Notes: generated by a model not told the origin, from the letters alone. Positions 26,238-35,836 are shown, counted from the stretch's first letter. The stretch is 64,000 nt of DNA from Candidatus Poseidoniaceae archaeon (GCA_938075675.1 CALJHE010000014.1:62001-126000), one strand, 5' to 3'. Numbers and translations: made by a program.

Positions 26238-26795
26238 TCACTCTTCACGAGAGTTCAGCATCTCTGCAGTCTGGAGCACAGAGTCAACAAGATCATGCAG
26301 GCGTTCAACTGTTTTTGAGTCCGTAAATTGCCCATCATCATCGAACGCTTCCTTGACATGACCGACAGACAGTTGCTCAGGGACAGGCCATGCATGGAGC
26401 CACCGCAACATGATACGCATATGATTGAGGGTGTTGGCGTTTTGGATGCCACCCAGGGTACTCATTAGGCCGAAAGCTTTCCCGCCGACGTGTTTGTCGT
26501 AAAGCCAATCGAAGGTGTTTTTCATGACACCTGACATCGTGCCATGGTATTCTGGCGAGCATACAAGAAACGCATCCGAATCAGATGCGAGTGCTTGGAA
26601 TTCTTTGACATTGTCGTTCTCCCAACAGCCATCCTCGCCGACGAATGGCAATGGTTTTTCATTGCAATCCCAAAACGTCACTACTGCACCTTTGGAACGA
26701 GCATAATCAAGAGCATGATTTACCATCATTCCACTTTTCGATGTCGATCTATATTCGCCAGATAGGCCAAGGATTCGTATTTTCGTATCACTCAT
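26238..26795 (-). CDS. NADPH-dependent FMN reductase family flavoprotein
   Basis: A 185-residue flavodoxin-like protein. The first strand and phosphate loop are ILGLSGEYRSTSKS, and the family signature SPEYHGTMSGVMKNTFDWL binds the flavin ring. It probably reduces FMN, quinones or related electron acceptors. It is the first gene of a leftward group with the SUMF1-like and ArsC-like genes. Confidence 0.88.
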   Translation of the reverse strand: MSDTKIRILGLSGEYRSTSKSGMMVNHALDYARSKGAVVTFWDCNEKPLPFVGEDGCWENDNVKEFQALASDSDAFLVCSPEYHGTMSGVMKNTFDWLYDKHVGGKAFGLMSTLGGIQNANTLNHMRIMLRWLHAWPVPEQLSVGHVKEAFDDDGQFTDSKTVERLHDLVDSVLQTAEMLNSREE

Positions 26796-26828
26796 GTCTA
26801 TGACTCATGAAGGAGGTTTTTGAATATA

Positions 26829-29528
26829 GTGTCAAAATACGAAGGACAACAAGAAGCAATGCTTATGCCGGTCGGTTATCCGCTTCGGTATGGTGACACC
26901 ATGGAAGAGATAGGCAGTTCTCCCAGCGACACGAATGCCGTATCGGATGCCGTTGCTGAGTCTATGGCCGCAGCACTGCGTTCAGCAGGTCTTGGCGACA
27001 TGGTCGAACATGTTGATGTGAAGCAAATGGGATATTCGGAAAATGTTCTTGAGCGGGTCATTAAACAACACGCAATACAGGACCGGGAAGGATTTCTGGC
27101 TTTCGCACACACCATGGACGAAAACGACAATAATTACCTCAGCGAAAATGAACTCCAAAATGCTGCATTGAAATGGCTTGAGCAGGAAGCGGAAGTACCA
27201 GACGCACCTGAAATTGATGAAGAAAACACGGTTGAATACCTTCTACAACTCGGCGAAGAATGTTCCCGTAAACACGATTCGAAAGGGGCCTTGGCCGCAT
27301 TCAACAAGGCCATTGCACTTGACCCTTCATGTGACATGGCTTGGTTCAACAGGGGTGTTCTCCTCGAAGCAGAGCAAGATGCGCGAGGTGCACGTCAGGC
27401 CTTTCAGATATGTCTAGACATCAACCCGGACAATGCTCCAGCAACTGCAAATATTGCCACATTACTCGAGCGAATTGGCGATGATGCTGCTGCGTACGAA
27501 ATGGCTGTTAAGGCACTCAAATTCTTCCCTGGTCACCCCATGCTCCTCGATGTAAAGAATCGATGTGCTGAAAGTGGTATTAAAATGCCAATGGAGGCGA
27601 TGCCGATTCAAGAACCCACACAAACATTCAACGAGGTAGAAGTTGAAAAAGTGATGAAAGAAACCGGTGTTACGGACAAAGAAGCCGTACTCGCAGAAGC
27701 ACTTCACCACGATGACGATTCAAACCAACATCTCGAGTATCAAGAACTCAAATCCGCTGCTACAGTAGTAGCAGCCACGCAAGAAATTCAGCAAGTCATT
27801 GAACAAGCGGAAGTTCATGCGCCGGTTGCACCCGAACCAATAATCGAAGCGGTGAAGGAAGAACCATTCGACCTCGATACTCTGGTCGAACAAGCAACTG
27901 GTTTGATTCGCTCTGGGGATGCTAAGGGTGCGCTTGAATTGCTCAGTCCTCACCTGAAAACGATAGGTGCTGAACATGCTGGTGCTTGGCGTATTGCTGG
28001 TGGAGCAATGGCTCGTTTAGATCTCGACGAACATGCAATATCTGCCCTACAGCACGCACAAAATCTCGACCCAGACCAAGGTTCCGGTTGGTTCAATCTT
28101 GGATCCATACACCAACGTCGTGGTGAGACGAACGAAGCTGTTGATTGTTACATGAAGGCAATGAATGTGCAATCTGATTATCTCAAGGCAGCGACCAAGT
28201 GCAGCCAATTATGTCATGAGATTGGTGATGTTGAAAATTTCCTGAAAGCGACACGTACGGTTCTTCGAATTGAACCGAAGAACCCTGTCCGCCAAGAGTT
28301 CATTCGTATTCTCGTCGAACTTGCTGAAGGTGAAGCAAACGTTTTGGAGAGCGTACATGGGATTCCGCCGACACTTCCCGAAGGCCCGCATCTCGCATCT
28401 GAAGCCATTGAATACTTGGGTCCGGGGCAAACTGCAATGCATGCAAGAGCATATACTGCGGCCAAAAAAGATGTCCAAGCAGTTACAATTTGGAAATCAA
28501 TGATTAAGCAAGACGGTGAAAATCCTGACATTTGGCGAGGATTAGCACGTTCGCTTGAATCAGCTGGTGATTTGGCAACTGCCGAAAAGTGCCATCGAAA
28601 AGCAGATTCTTTGAGCGGAGTAACGGCTGGTCAGGAACATGCCTCTACTCAAGTTTTGGAAAATGCACCTGCGGCTCTAAATGCACCAAGTCCATCACCA
28701 GCCTTTGAAACAACGCCTTCCCCGGCACCTGCTCCAGAAATTGTAGCGGATCCTACCCCCGCACCTGCCCCTGCATTTGAGCAAACTCTAACCCCGGCTC
28801 CATCAATTGAACCAACTCCTGCGCTCGATACGACGCCAGTCCAATCGAGTCAAGACCCTCGCGAACAGGAAGCGGACTACTACATGAACGCTCTCGGCTT
28901 ACAGACACCAGCACCGGATGTTCAGCAACAAACACCAAATGCTTCATCTTCATTGCTCACAGATTCAGCAATTCTACTCGAACAAAGAGAAACTGCACCG
29001 AGTGATATTGTACAGGAGTCTCAGTCATCTTTTGACCTTACACAAGCAGCTGCAGATGCTCAACGATTGGTCTCGAACTCAGCCAACGCAGAAGTCGACT
29101 CGAGTTCGGTAGCAAACCAAGACATCGCTTGGTACAATCAGGGCGTAGGTCTTATCTCGGACGGAAAGTTTAGAGAGGCACTTTCATGCTTTGACAGGGC
29201 ATTGCCTTCATTCACTGGCAACGAAGAAATGCTTATCAGAATCCTCAACGGCAGGGGTAACGCATTTTACTTCATGGAAGAATACCCTAAATGTGTCGAG
29301 TCCTATCACCAAGCAATGCTGATCCGTCCAGCAGAAGTTCAAGGGAAAACCCTCTACAACATGGGAAGTGCATATGCCGAAATGGAGCGTTATCCGGATG
29401 CAATCAAATGCTTTGAGCAGTCGATTCCCCGTGGCCTCAGCCCAGAAGAAGTCAAGCGAGCCAAGGAGCAAATACGACGGTGTGGAATACTCCAAAAGGA
29501 AGCTGTTCGCAAAAACAAACGCCGATAA
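26829..29528 (+). CDS. Cytoplasmic TPR protein with EF-hand-like loops
   Basis: About 900 residues without a signal peptide. An N-terminal region contains an EF-hand loop at about 97-108 (DENDNNYLSENE) and a related loop near 293 (DDDSNQHLEYQE). Three blocks of tetratricopeptide repeats (about 135-235, 350-470, 755-895) show the W-x-N-x-G and A-x-x-x-x-x-x-A-L pattern, e.g. AWFNRGVLLEAEQDARGARQ. A Pro/Ala/Thr-rich linker of about 150 residues separates the last block. It is likely an assembly scaffold; calcium dependence is an inference. The GTG at 26829 is chosen after AGGAGG at 26811; a TTG at 26820 is possible. Confidence 0.75.
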   Translation: MSKYEGQQEAMLMPVGYPLRYGDTMEEIGSSPSDTNAVSDAVAESMAAALRSAGLGDMVEHVDVKQMGYSENVLERVIKQHAIQDREGFLAFAHTMDENDNNYLSENELQNAALKWLEQEAEVPDAPEIDEENTVEYLLQLGEECSRKHDSKGALAAFNKAIALDPSCDMAWFNRGVLLEAEQDARGARQAFQICLDINPDNAPATANIATLLERIGDDAAAYEMAVKALKFFPGHPMLLDVKNRCAESGIKMPMEAMPIQEPTQTFNEVEVEKVMKETGVTDKEAVLAEALHHDDDSNQHLEYQELKSAATVVAATQEIQQVIEQAEVHAPVAPEPIIEAVKEEPFDLDTLVEQATGLIRSGDAKGALELLSPHLKTIGAEHAGAWRIAGGAMARLDLDEHAISALQHAQNLDPDQGSGWFNLGSIHQRRGETNEAVDCYMKAMNVQSDYLKAATKCSQLCHEIGDVENFLKATRTVLRIEPKNPVRQEFIRILVELAEGEANVLESVHGIPPTLPEGPHLASEAIEYLGPGQTAMHARAYTAAKKDVQAVTIWKSMIKQDGENPDIWRGLARSLESAGDLATAEKCHRKADSLSGVTAGQEHASTQVLENAPAALNAPSPSPAFETTPSPAPAPEIVADPTPAPAPAFEQTLTPAPSIEPTPALDTTPVQSSQDPREQEADYYMNALGLQTPAPDVQQQTPNASSSLLTDSAILLEQRETAPSDIVQESQSSFDLTQAAADAQRLVSNSANAEVDSSSVANQDIAWYNQGVGLISDGKFREALSCFDRALPSFTGNEEMLIRILNGRGNAFYFMEEYPKCVESYHQAMLIRPAEVQGKTLYNMGSAYAEMERYPDAIKCFEQSIPRGLSPEEVKRAKEQIRRCGILQKEAVRKNKRR
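28670..28860 (+). repeat. Low-complexity Pro/Ala/Thr coding tract
   Basis: Repeated APAP, PSPAP and EPTPA-type units encode a flexible linker within the TPR protein. The base pattern is imperfect and continuous with the reading frame, so it is a protein spacer rather than a mobile or regulatory repeat. Confidence 0.6.
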
Positions 29529-29590
29529 ATTACATTGTTTGGCTGAAAAAAAAGAAACAGGTTCATAGAGAAGTGTTGCTTGGGCAGAGC

Positions 29591-29971
29591 ATGGACTGCG
29601 GTACATGCGAAACTTCGAGCCCCGTGCAACTGATGACCCCAGAAGTCGTCGATGTTAATTTGAGCATTTCAAATAAGGCACAAGAAATGCTCTCCGATGC
29701 GTTTGGGGATGACCGATCTATGGCACTGCTCGTAGGAGTTTTGTCCGGTGGTTGCTCAGGTTACATGTACGACTTGCAAATAGTCGAGGATACTGACCAA
29801 AATTGTCAAGAAATCAACATTGATGGATTTAGAGTTCTTGTCCCGAACGCATCCAGTCACCTTCTTGATGGCATTGAAATCGACTATGTTGATCGACTCA
29901 TGGGCGGTGGATTCAAAATTAACAATCCAAACGCTGAATCCTCTTGCGGATGCGGCGAATCCTTTGCATGA
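29591..29971 (+). CDS. A-type iron-sulfur carrier (IscA/SufA/ErpA family)
   Basis: A 126-residue protein whose three cluster-binding cysteines are all present: Cys55 in SGGCSGYMY, and Cys119 and Cys121 in SSCGCGESF. A short N-terminal extension contains another CxxC (MDCGTC). It delivers Fe-S clusters to target enzymes. The ATG at 29591 is chosen as it begins just before the extension; the longer open frame overlaps the TPR gene. A ygfZ-like gene follows 10 bases later, a functional pairing known from bacteria. Confidence 0.9.
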   Translation: MDCGTCETSSPVQLMTPEVVDVNLSISNKAQEMLSDAFGDDRSMALLVGVLSGGCSGYMYDLQIVEDTDQNCQEINIDGFRVLVPNASSHLLDGIEIDYVDRLMGGGFKINNPNAESSCGCGESFA

Positions 29972-29981
29972 GGTCCTCCTC

Positions 29982-30632
29982 ATGAGAGTGTTTCAACTCG
30001 ACTCATACGTTTTACTTCTTTCTGGTAAAGATTGCCTTCAGTTTATTGATGGGTTATCAACCAATAAAGTCGATGGAACATGCACTACAGTATTCACAAA
30101 ACCAAATGCCAAGATCATCGACATGGTCGATGTGATTTGCGTTGGTGAAAATGTGGCGATTGTCGGCCACAATGAATTCAAAATCAATCTTGTCAACCAT
30201 CTTAACCCGCGTATTCTGCAACAGGATGTTCAAATACGGGATATTTCCGATTTCAATAATGTATTCATTTCAATGGAGAAGTATCCTGAAACTGACAATG
30301 TGACCTGTGTGGAAACATTCCGTGGGTGGATTCTTGTTGCCCCAAAATCGGTGCCAATTGCTGCCACGATGGGGGAAGAAGAGTTCCATGAATACCGCAT
30401 TGAGAATGTAATCCCGCACCCTGGCCGTGAGATAACTTCTTCTTCTCACCCATTTAACTGTGGATTGCAACACCTCGTTCATGAAGCAAAAGGGTGTTAC
30501 GTCGGTCAAGAAATTCTTACCCGAATGCGTAGTCGGAACAACACGGGGAAATCGCTGATTCGGGTGAAAGGAAATCCAAACGATGCGACGACGAGTGGCA
30601 AAACACATTCCCTTGTCATACGCAGGGATTGA
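29982..30632 (+). CDS. YgfZ/GcvT-like folate-binding protein, short form
   Basis: A 216-residue relative of YgfZ (COG0354), which acts with A-type carriers in Fe-S enzyme maturation. The N-terminal LLSGKDCLQFIDGLSTNKV and the signature KGCYVGQEILTRM are clear. Family members usually continue for about 100 residues as a beta-barrel; this one stops about 25 residues after the signature region. The +2 frame stays open for 28 codons past this point (to about 30673), so a frameshift or natural shortening should be considered. The tail RVKGNPNDATTSGKTHSLVI is poorly family-like. Confidence 0.78.
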   Translation: MRVFQLDSYVLLLSGKDCLQFIDGLSTNKVDGTCTTVFTKPNAKIIDMVDVICVGENVAIVGHNEFKINLVNHLNPRILQQDVQIRDISDFNNVFISMEKYPETDNVTCVETFRGWILVAPKSVPIAATMGEEEFHEYRIENVIPHPGREITSSSHPFNCGLQHLVHEAKGCYVGQEILTRMRSRNNTGKSLIRVKGNPNDATTSGKTHSLVIRRD

Positions 30633-30706
30633 TTGTGAAGTCATAAGAGCAGCAATCGCATGGTTGCAGTGAATAAACGCAATGATTCAGGAATACTGCG
30701 ATTCCA

Positions 30707-31645
30707 TCAATATCCAAGAAGTTCTTTCAACTGAGATTTATAGAAATTACCGGAGCCCTGAAGAGATTCCAGTTCACTGTCGGACAATTCAAGTTCAAGG
30801 ATACGCTCAATACCACCTGCACCAAGAATGACTGGTACACCTATGTAGACATCATCGAGACCGTACTGACCTGTCAAATGCGCCGAGGCAGGAATGAGGC
30901 GCTTTCGATCGTTGAGAACTGCCTCTGCCATTACTGCTGCTGCCGAACCGGGTGCGTAGAATGCTGAACCACGTTCAAGCAATTTGACAATTTCTCCACC
31001 TCCAGAGGCGGTTCTCTTGCAAATAGCATCAATAGTATCTTCGTCAAGAAGATGAGTGATTGCAATGCCACCAACGGTTGTAAACCGTGGAAGTGGAACC
31101 ATCGTGTCGCCGTGACCTCCGAGTACCATTGCTTGAACATCTTCTTCGGAACAACCGACTGCTTGAGCAACAAAGTGAGTCATGCGTGCACTGTCAAGAA
31201 CTCCAGCCTGTCCGCATACGCGGTTTGCAGGGAATCCTGTCACCTTTTGCATATGATAGGTCATCAAATCGAGTGGATTGGTGACCATGACAATTGTTGA
31301 ATCAGGTGCATGGTCGCGAATTCCTTCACCAACTTGCTTGACGATACCTGCATTCTTAGCAATTAAGTCTTCGCGAGTCATGCCAGGTTGTCTTGGGAAA
31401 CCAGATGTAACGACAACAACACTTGCACCTGCAATGTCATTGTAGTCTGAAGTGCCCGTAATCGAACCGTCATAGTTCAACACTTGGCCGTTTTGTGACA
31501 TATCAAGGGCCTTACCCTTGGCGAATCCTTCGTATATATCGAGTAAAACGATATCTGCAATTTTCATTTGTGCGAGTACAAAAGCGCATGTTGCTCCCAC
31601 GTTTCCGGCTCCAATAACTGCAATTTTTCTTCGGTGATTTGCCAT
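30707..31645 (-). CDS. mdh: Malate dehydrogenase
   Basis: A 312-residue NAD-dependent enzyme of the LDH-like MDH family. GAGNVGATCAFVL binds NAD, an Asp in LLDIYEG selects NAD over NADP, GFPRQPGMTR is the malate-type substrate loop, NPLDLMTYHM follows, and catalytic His lies in GGHGDTMVP. The start ANHRRKIAVIG (31645) is normal. It diverges from the transhydrogenase operon across about 200 bases, which could coordinate NADH and NADPH supply. Confidence 0.95.
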   Translation of the reverse strand: MANHRRKIAVIGAGNVGATCAFVLAQMKIADIVLLDIYEGFAKGKALDMSQNGQVLNYDGSITGTSDYNDIAGASVVVVTSGFPRQPGMTREDLIAKNAGIVKQVGEGIRDHAPDSTIVMVTNPLDLMTYHMQKVTGFPANRVCGQAGVLDSARMTHFVAQAVGCSEEDVQAMVLGGHGDTMVPLPRFTTVGGIAITHLLDEDTIDAICKRTASGGGEIVKLLERGSAFYAPGSAAAVMAEAVLNDRKRLIPASAHLTGQYGLDDVYIGVPVILGAGGIERILELELSDSELESLQGSGNFYKSQLKELLGY

Positions 31646-31852
31646 AATGTATCCCACTATGTCCCGTCCAACACTCGACCATCAATAAGCAACATGGTTC
31701 GACATGTCAAATGGTAAATCGTGAACGACTCAATATTCTCTCATTCTAGACAGGAACATCACCCGAATGGAGCGTGTTCTCTAAGAACCCCCTCTATGTG
31801 GCAAGAACATCCCCCGTCACTTCTAGCGACAAATCGGGGTTGAGGCAATTGT

Positions 31853-33013
31853 ATGAAAATTGGAGTACCAATGGAACCTGAAGGCGAAACGAGAGTTGCA
31901 ATCACTCCAATGAGCATGAAGAAGTTGCTAAAATCTGGATTTGAAGTACTTGTACAGAAAGGAGCTGGCGTTTCATCGAACTATTCCGACTCGGCATATG
32001 AGGCTGCAGGAGCAAAAGTTGTTTCGCGAAAAGAAGCGCTCTCGTGCGACACTGTCATCTCAATTCGTTACCCGGGGTTAGATGGAATCTCCAAGGGAAC
32101 GCAGATTGCCTGCGTAGCAGACCCATTCCGAAACCCAGAACATGTCAAAGAATGCATTGATGCTGGTGTCACACTACTCTCGATGGACATGATTCCTCGG
32201 CGTCTTTCTCGAGCCCAATCAATGGATGTAAACTCAAGCCAAGATAATCTAGCTGGTTACAAGGCAGTTCTACTCGGCGCTGCACATGTCCCAAAGGGAA
32301 TTCCAATGATGACCACATCTGCTGGAACAGTTCGACCTGCCAAAGTTGTGATTATGGGCAGCGGTGTTGCTGGGCTACAAGCAATAGCAACTGCAAAGCG
32401 GCTTGGTGCAGTTGTATACGCATCAGATGTTCGAAAGTCCGCTGCTGAGCAAATCGAATCGGTTGGTGGCAGATTTATCGAAGTCGATGGAATGGATGAC
32501 TTCGAAGACGAATCAGGATATGCAAAACCACTCACTCCAGAGTTTATCCAAAAAGTCAACGATACAGTATGTGGCGTTGCATCGGATGCTGATATCATCG
32601 TTACCACTGCACGAATTTTTGGACGCCCAGCACCAATTACTGTTCCATCGAGCGCAATTGCGAATTTCAAAGCCGGTGCAGTCGTCGTGGACATGAATGC
32701 AGATGTTGGCGGCAACTGTGAAGACACGAAAGCCGGTGAAATTATTACCACCAAAAACGGAGTAATTATAATCGGTACATCGAACCTTCCCGGAACATTA
32801 GCAACAACAGCAAGCATGTTGTATTCAAACAACTTGACGACATTCATCACATCGTTGGTCAAAGACGGTGAACTCATCATTAGCGATGAAGATGATATTT
32901 TAGTTGGTGCGCCAGAAGGCTCCGACTTCTATGTCAACGGCATGGGCGGTGTTCTGCTCTGCCATGAGGGTGCTTTGCATCCAAAACAAACACGTCTTGG
33001 GGGTGCTCTTTGA
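31853..33013 (+). CDS. pntA: NAD(P) transhydrogenase subunit alpha, part 1
   Basis: The 386-residue NAD(H)-binding domain I of proton-translocating transhydrogenase. KIGVPMEPEGETRVAITP, GGxxGRG-like GSGVAGLQAIATAKRLGA and the RQD-loop counterpart SQDNLAGYKAVLLGA are present. It ends before the membrane part, so alpha is split into two genes as in many split-type systems. It overlaps pntAB by one base. The enzyme uses the proton gradient to make NADPH from NADH. Confidence 0.94.
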   Translation: MKIGVPMEPEGETRVAITPMSMKKLLKSGFEVLVQKGAGVSSNYSDSAYEAAGAKVVSRKEALSCDTVISIRYPGLDGISKGTQIACVADPFRNPEHVKECIDAGVTLLSMDMIPRRLSRAQSMDVNSSQDNLAGYKAVLLGAAHVPKGIPMMTTSAGTVRPAKVVIMGSGVAGLQAIATAKRLGAVVYASDVRKSAAEQIESVGGRFIEVDGMDDFEDESGYAKPLTPEFIQKVNDTVCGVASDADIIVTTARIFGRPAPITVPSSAIANFKAGAVVVDMNADVGGNCEDTKAGEIITTKNGVIIIGTSNLPGTLATTASMLYSNNLTTFITSLVKDGELIISDEDDILVGAPEGSDFYVNGMGGVLLCHEGALHPKQTRLGGAL

Positions 33014-33324
33014 TGACTCCGGAATTTTTAATTGGAAACGTAACATTATTCATACTCGCAATTTTCCTCGGATTCGAGTTGATTACAAAGGTACCAGCAA
33101 CCTTGCACACACCACTTATGAGTGGGGCAAATGCAATTTCTGGCATCAGCATCATCGGTGCGTTGATTGGTTCAAACGTGGCGTTCGATGGCGGAGCAAC
33201 TGCTCTTTCGGGGCTACTTGCATTCGTTGCTGTCGTTCTCGCAATGATCAACGTGGTAGGCGGTTTTGCCGTCACCAACAGGATGCTCAACATGATCGCT
33301 GGAAAGAAGCGCGGAGGTGCTTGA
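33013..33324 (+). CDS. pntA: NAD(P) transhydrogenase subunit alpha, part 2
   Basis: A 103-residue membrane subunit with three or four helices: FLIGNVTLFILAIFLGFELI, then TPLMSGANAISGISIIGAL and LAFVAVVLAMINVVGGFAVTNRML. Matches PntAB. The TGA of the previous gene and this ATG share one base. pntB begins one base after its stop. Confidence 0.93.
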   Translation: MTPEFLIGNVTLFILAIFLGFELITKVPATLHTPLMSGANAISGISIIGALIGSNVAFDGGATALSGLLAFVAVVLAMINVVGGFAVTNRMLNMIAGKKRGGA

Positions 33325-33325
33325 A

Positions 33326-34750
33326 ATGGAAGATTGGATATCAATTGGATATTTGATTTCCGCAGCTCTGTTTATTTTTGGGTTGAAAAAACTTGGCCAC
33401 CCCAAGACTGCACCGTTTGGAAATCAACTCGGGGCCATGGGTATGCTCGTGGCTGTAATCACGACCGTGGCACAAATGCAACTCACGGGCGAGGGAGTTG
33501 TTGATTGGACCTTAATCGCTGGTGGTATTGTTCTTGGTTCTCTAATCGGTTATTGGATGGCTGTCAAGGTCGAGATGACCGGTATGCCGGAACTGGTAGC
33601 TTTGTTCAATGGTTTTGGCGGTGCTGCATCTGCGCTTGTTGCCCTTTCTGAAATTCAAAAATACATCGCTGAACCATCCGGGATTCCCACAGGGCTCGAA
33701 ATAACCGTGACTATGGTAGCCGCTGGTCTTTCTGCCCTCGTCGGTTGGATGACGCTAACTGGCTCACTTTTGGCAATGTACAAACTCAAAGGTGGTGTCG
33801 AAGTATTCGGAAAGTGGATACGAACACCAACATGGGGTCCTGCATGGCTTAATCCTGTCAAGGTGCTCTTGTTCCTAGGCGTCATTGCCCTCATCATCGC
33901 AAGCATTGATGACCCGACAAATGAACAGTACCTTTGGGGAATCATCGGAATTTCATGTATTCTCGGAATCATACTGGTTCTTCCAATTGGTGGGGCAGAT
34001 ATGCCTGTTGTCGTATCTTTGCTCAATTCCCTCTCAGGAATAGCCGCAGCATTCACGGGATTCATTATCGGTAATTCAGTCCTCATCATCGCAGGTTCTT
34101 TGGTAGGGGCTTCAGGTCTCATTTTGACCTTCATCATGTGCAAGGCAATGAACCGTAAACTCATCGACGTACTGTTCAAGTCCTTTGGTGGAGATGGTGA
34201 AAAGCAATCATTGACACGCACAAAGGTCGGCTCAGACGCAGACGAAGTTGCCATGATGCTCGATGGAGCACAGAAAGTCATCATCGTACCAGGATACGGT
34301 ATGGCGGTCTCTCAATGCCAACATGCTGTCAAGGAATTTGCAAACATTATGGAAGAGAAATTCGATACTGAAATCAAGTACGCTATCCATCCAGTAGCCG
34401 GCCGAATGCCAGGTCATATGAATGTCCTGCTTGCAGAAGCAAATGTACCGTATGAACAACTCATTGAAATGGATGAAATTAATGGTGAATTCCCTGAATG
34501 TGATGTTGCACTCGTGATTGGTGCAAACGATACCACAAACCCTGCAGCCCGCAGCGGTGAAGGGCCATTGGCGGGAATGCCTATCATCGATGCTGACAAA
34601 GCACGAACAGTTGTGATCATCAAGCGTTCACTCTCAGTAGGCTATGCTGGCGTCGATAACGACCTCTTCTACATGGACAAAACCATGATGCTCTTTGGCG
34701 ACGGTAAGGCCATGATGGGCGATTTGAACACGGCTGTCAAAGAAATTTGA
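33326..34750 (+). CDS. pntB: NAD(P) transhydrogenase subunit beta
   Basis: The 474-residue beta subunit: about eight membrane helices (1-280), containing GFGGAASALVAL, then the NADP-binding domain III with IVPGYGMAVSQCQHAV, HPVAGRMPGHMNVLLAEA, GANDTTNPAA and KRSLSVGYAGVDN. All are diagnostic. The ATG at 33326 follows GGAGG with 8-base spacing. Last gene of the pnt operon, with a hairpin about 22 bases after its stop. Confidence 0.95.
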   Translation: MEDWISIGYLISAALFIFGLKKLGHPKTAPFGNQLGAMGMLVAVITTVAQMQLTGEGVVDWTLIAGGIVLGSLIGYWMAVKVEMTGMPELVALFNGFGGAASALVALSEIQKYIAEPSGIPTGLEITVTMVAAGLSALVGWMTLTGSLLAMYKLKGGVEVFGKWIRTPTWGPAWLNPVKVLLFLGVIALIIASIDDPTNEQYLWGIIGISCILGIILVLPIGGADMPVVVSLLNSLSGIAAAFTGFIIGNSVLIIAGSLVGASGLILTFIMCKAMNRKLIDVLFKSFGGDGEKQSLTRTKVGSDADEVAMMLDGAQKVIIVPGYGMAVSQCQHAVKEFANIMEEKFDTEIKYAIHPVAGRMPGHMNVLLAEANVPYEQLIEMDEINGEFPECDVALVIGANDTTNPAARSGEGPLAGMPIIDADKARTVVIIKRSLSVGYAGVDNDLFYMDKTMMLFGDGKAMMGDLNTAVKEI

Positions 34751-34772
34751 AGCGTTTGGGAACGATACGATT

Positions 34773-34791
34773 CATGCCCCTAAGGGGCATG
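34773..34791. other. Perfect hairpin after pntB
   Basis: CATGCCCC and GGGGCATG form an 8-bp GC-rich stem around a 3-base loop TAA. No T-run follows, so it is not a classical terminator. It could stabilise the pnt message 3' end or be a binding site ahead of the next gene. Confidence 0.45.
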
Positions 34792-34844
34792 GGGAAAAGG
34801 AACGTTCAAAGGGCGGCGGTGTGTCGAAAGAGACAGGTGGGACC

Positions 34845-35801
34845 ATGCTATCACGCAACTCTCGATTCTTGATACTTGGATTGATTGCACTGCTCTTGAT
34901 TGCACCGGCTCTTGCCATGCCTGGTGGACCTCCATGGAAGAGTGGAGACAATCTTACTGTAGAGGTCGGATGTACCTGTCACGGAGACGGTGCAGCATCG
35001 AATGACGTGGTAGTATCAATATCAGGCGTCCCACGTGCATACACGCTCGATCAGTCGTATGAGTTCACCATTTCTTTACAGCACGCCTCAAACGCTGAAG
35101 GTGGATTTATGCTATGGGATTACAACAATGGCGCACTCACCCCCGGTGAAGGCTCTCAGTCCGTTGCAGATGAACCAGGAGCGCTCTCACAGTCCGCAGC
35201 AGGTAACGACTGGGTAGTCACATGGACTGCACCAAGTTCCGATGTAGGAATCATTCCGTTCCAACTTGTTGGTAATGCGGTCAACGGTAACGGAAACTTT
35301 GATGCTGGAGACACTTGGAACATTGTTTCGTTCTCGATTAGCCCTCCAGATACCGCTACCAATGACGATGAGGAAAATCTTGCCCTACGTACAATCAGCG
35401 TAGGAGACTATGAATCACTCTTCGTCGCCGTCGAAGACCCTGAAGCAATTGAAGCAGAGCGACAAGAGAAATTAGCACACCAATTCTTCGATGAAGGAAA
35501 CATATACTACTTCTTCACGCTCTCAATCATTATCATTGCTGCCGTCATTCAAGGCGAGTTTTATGAACGAAAGTTTGGCGGTGGTCCAGAGCACCTCGAC
35601 AAGAGCCTCGCCATACCTCAAGGCGTTCGACGCGGAGCCCTTTCGGCATTACTCCTCGTTGGATTTGCTTGGACTGTGGACAATGAACAGTCTTGGGAAG
35701 TACTTCTTTCCGTCGGAATGCTCACACTCTGGGCTATTTTTGGCGTCTACAGAACCATCGTTCAAGCACGTGCACCTGCACAGGCAAAAGACCTCGTTTG
35801 A
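34845..35801 (+). CDS. Membrane-anchored Reeler/choice-of-anchor-V-like protein
   Basis: A 318-residue exported protein: a signal peptide (about 1-24), then a beta-sandwich domain of about 160 residues with VEVGCTCHGDGAASNDVVVSI, a YTLDQSYEFTISLQHA strand and an NGNFDAGDTWNI stretch, resembling the Reeler or choice-of-anchor-V family. Three membrane helices follow (about 220-300). CTCHG is Cys-x-Cys-His, not the CxxCH of c-type haem. The start at 34845 is chosen for the signal peptide. tatC follows 35 bases later. Function unknown; a redox or metal role in the envelope is possible. Confidence 0.6.
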   Translation: MLSRNSRFLILGLIALLLIAPALAMPGGPPWKSGDNLTVEVGCTCHGDGAASNDVVVSISGVPRAYTLDQSYEFTISLQHASNAEGGFMLWDYNNGALTPGEGSQSVADEPGALSQSAAGNDWVVTWTAPSSDVGIIPFQLVGNAVNGNGNFDAGDTWNIVSFSISPPDTATNDDEENLALRTISVGDYESLFVAVEDPEAIEAERQEKLAHQFFDEGNIYYFFTLSIIIIAAVIQGEFYERKFGGGPEHLDKSLAIPQGVRRGALSALLLVGFAWTVDNEQSWEVLLSVGMLTLWAIFGVYRTIVQARAPAQAKDLV

Positions 35802-35836
35802 ATCTCCGACTCCTCCAAGGGAACTGAGGGAATCCT

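Noticed and set aside
34975-34990. c-type haem site in the Reeler-like protein
   Set aside because: The sequence is Cys-Thr-Cys-His, one residue short of CxxCH.
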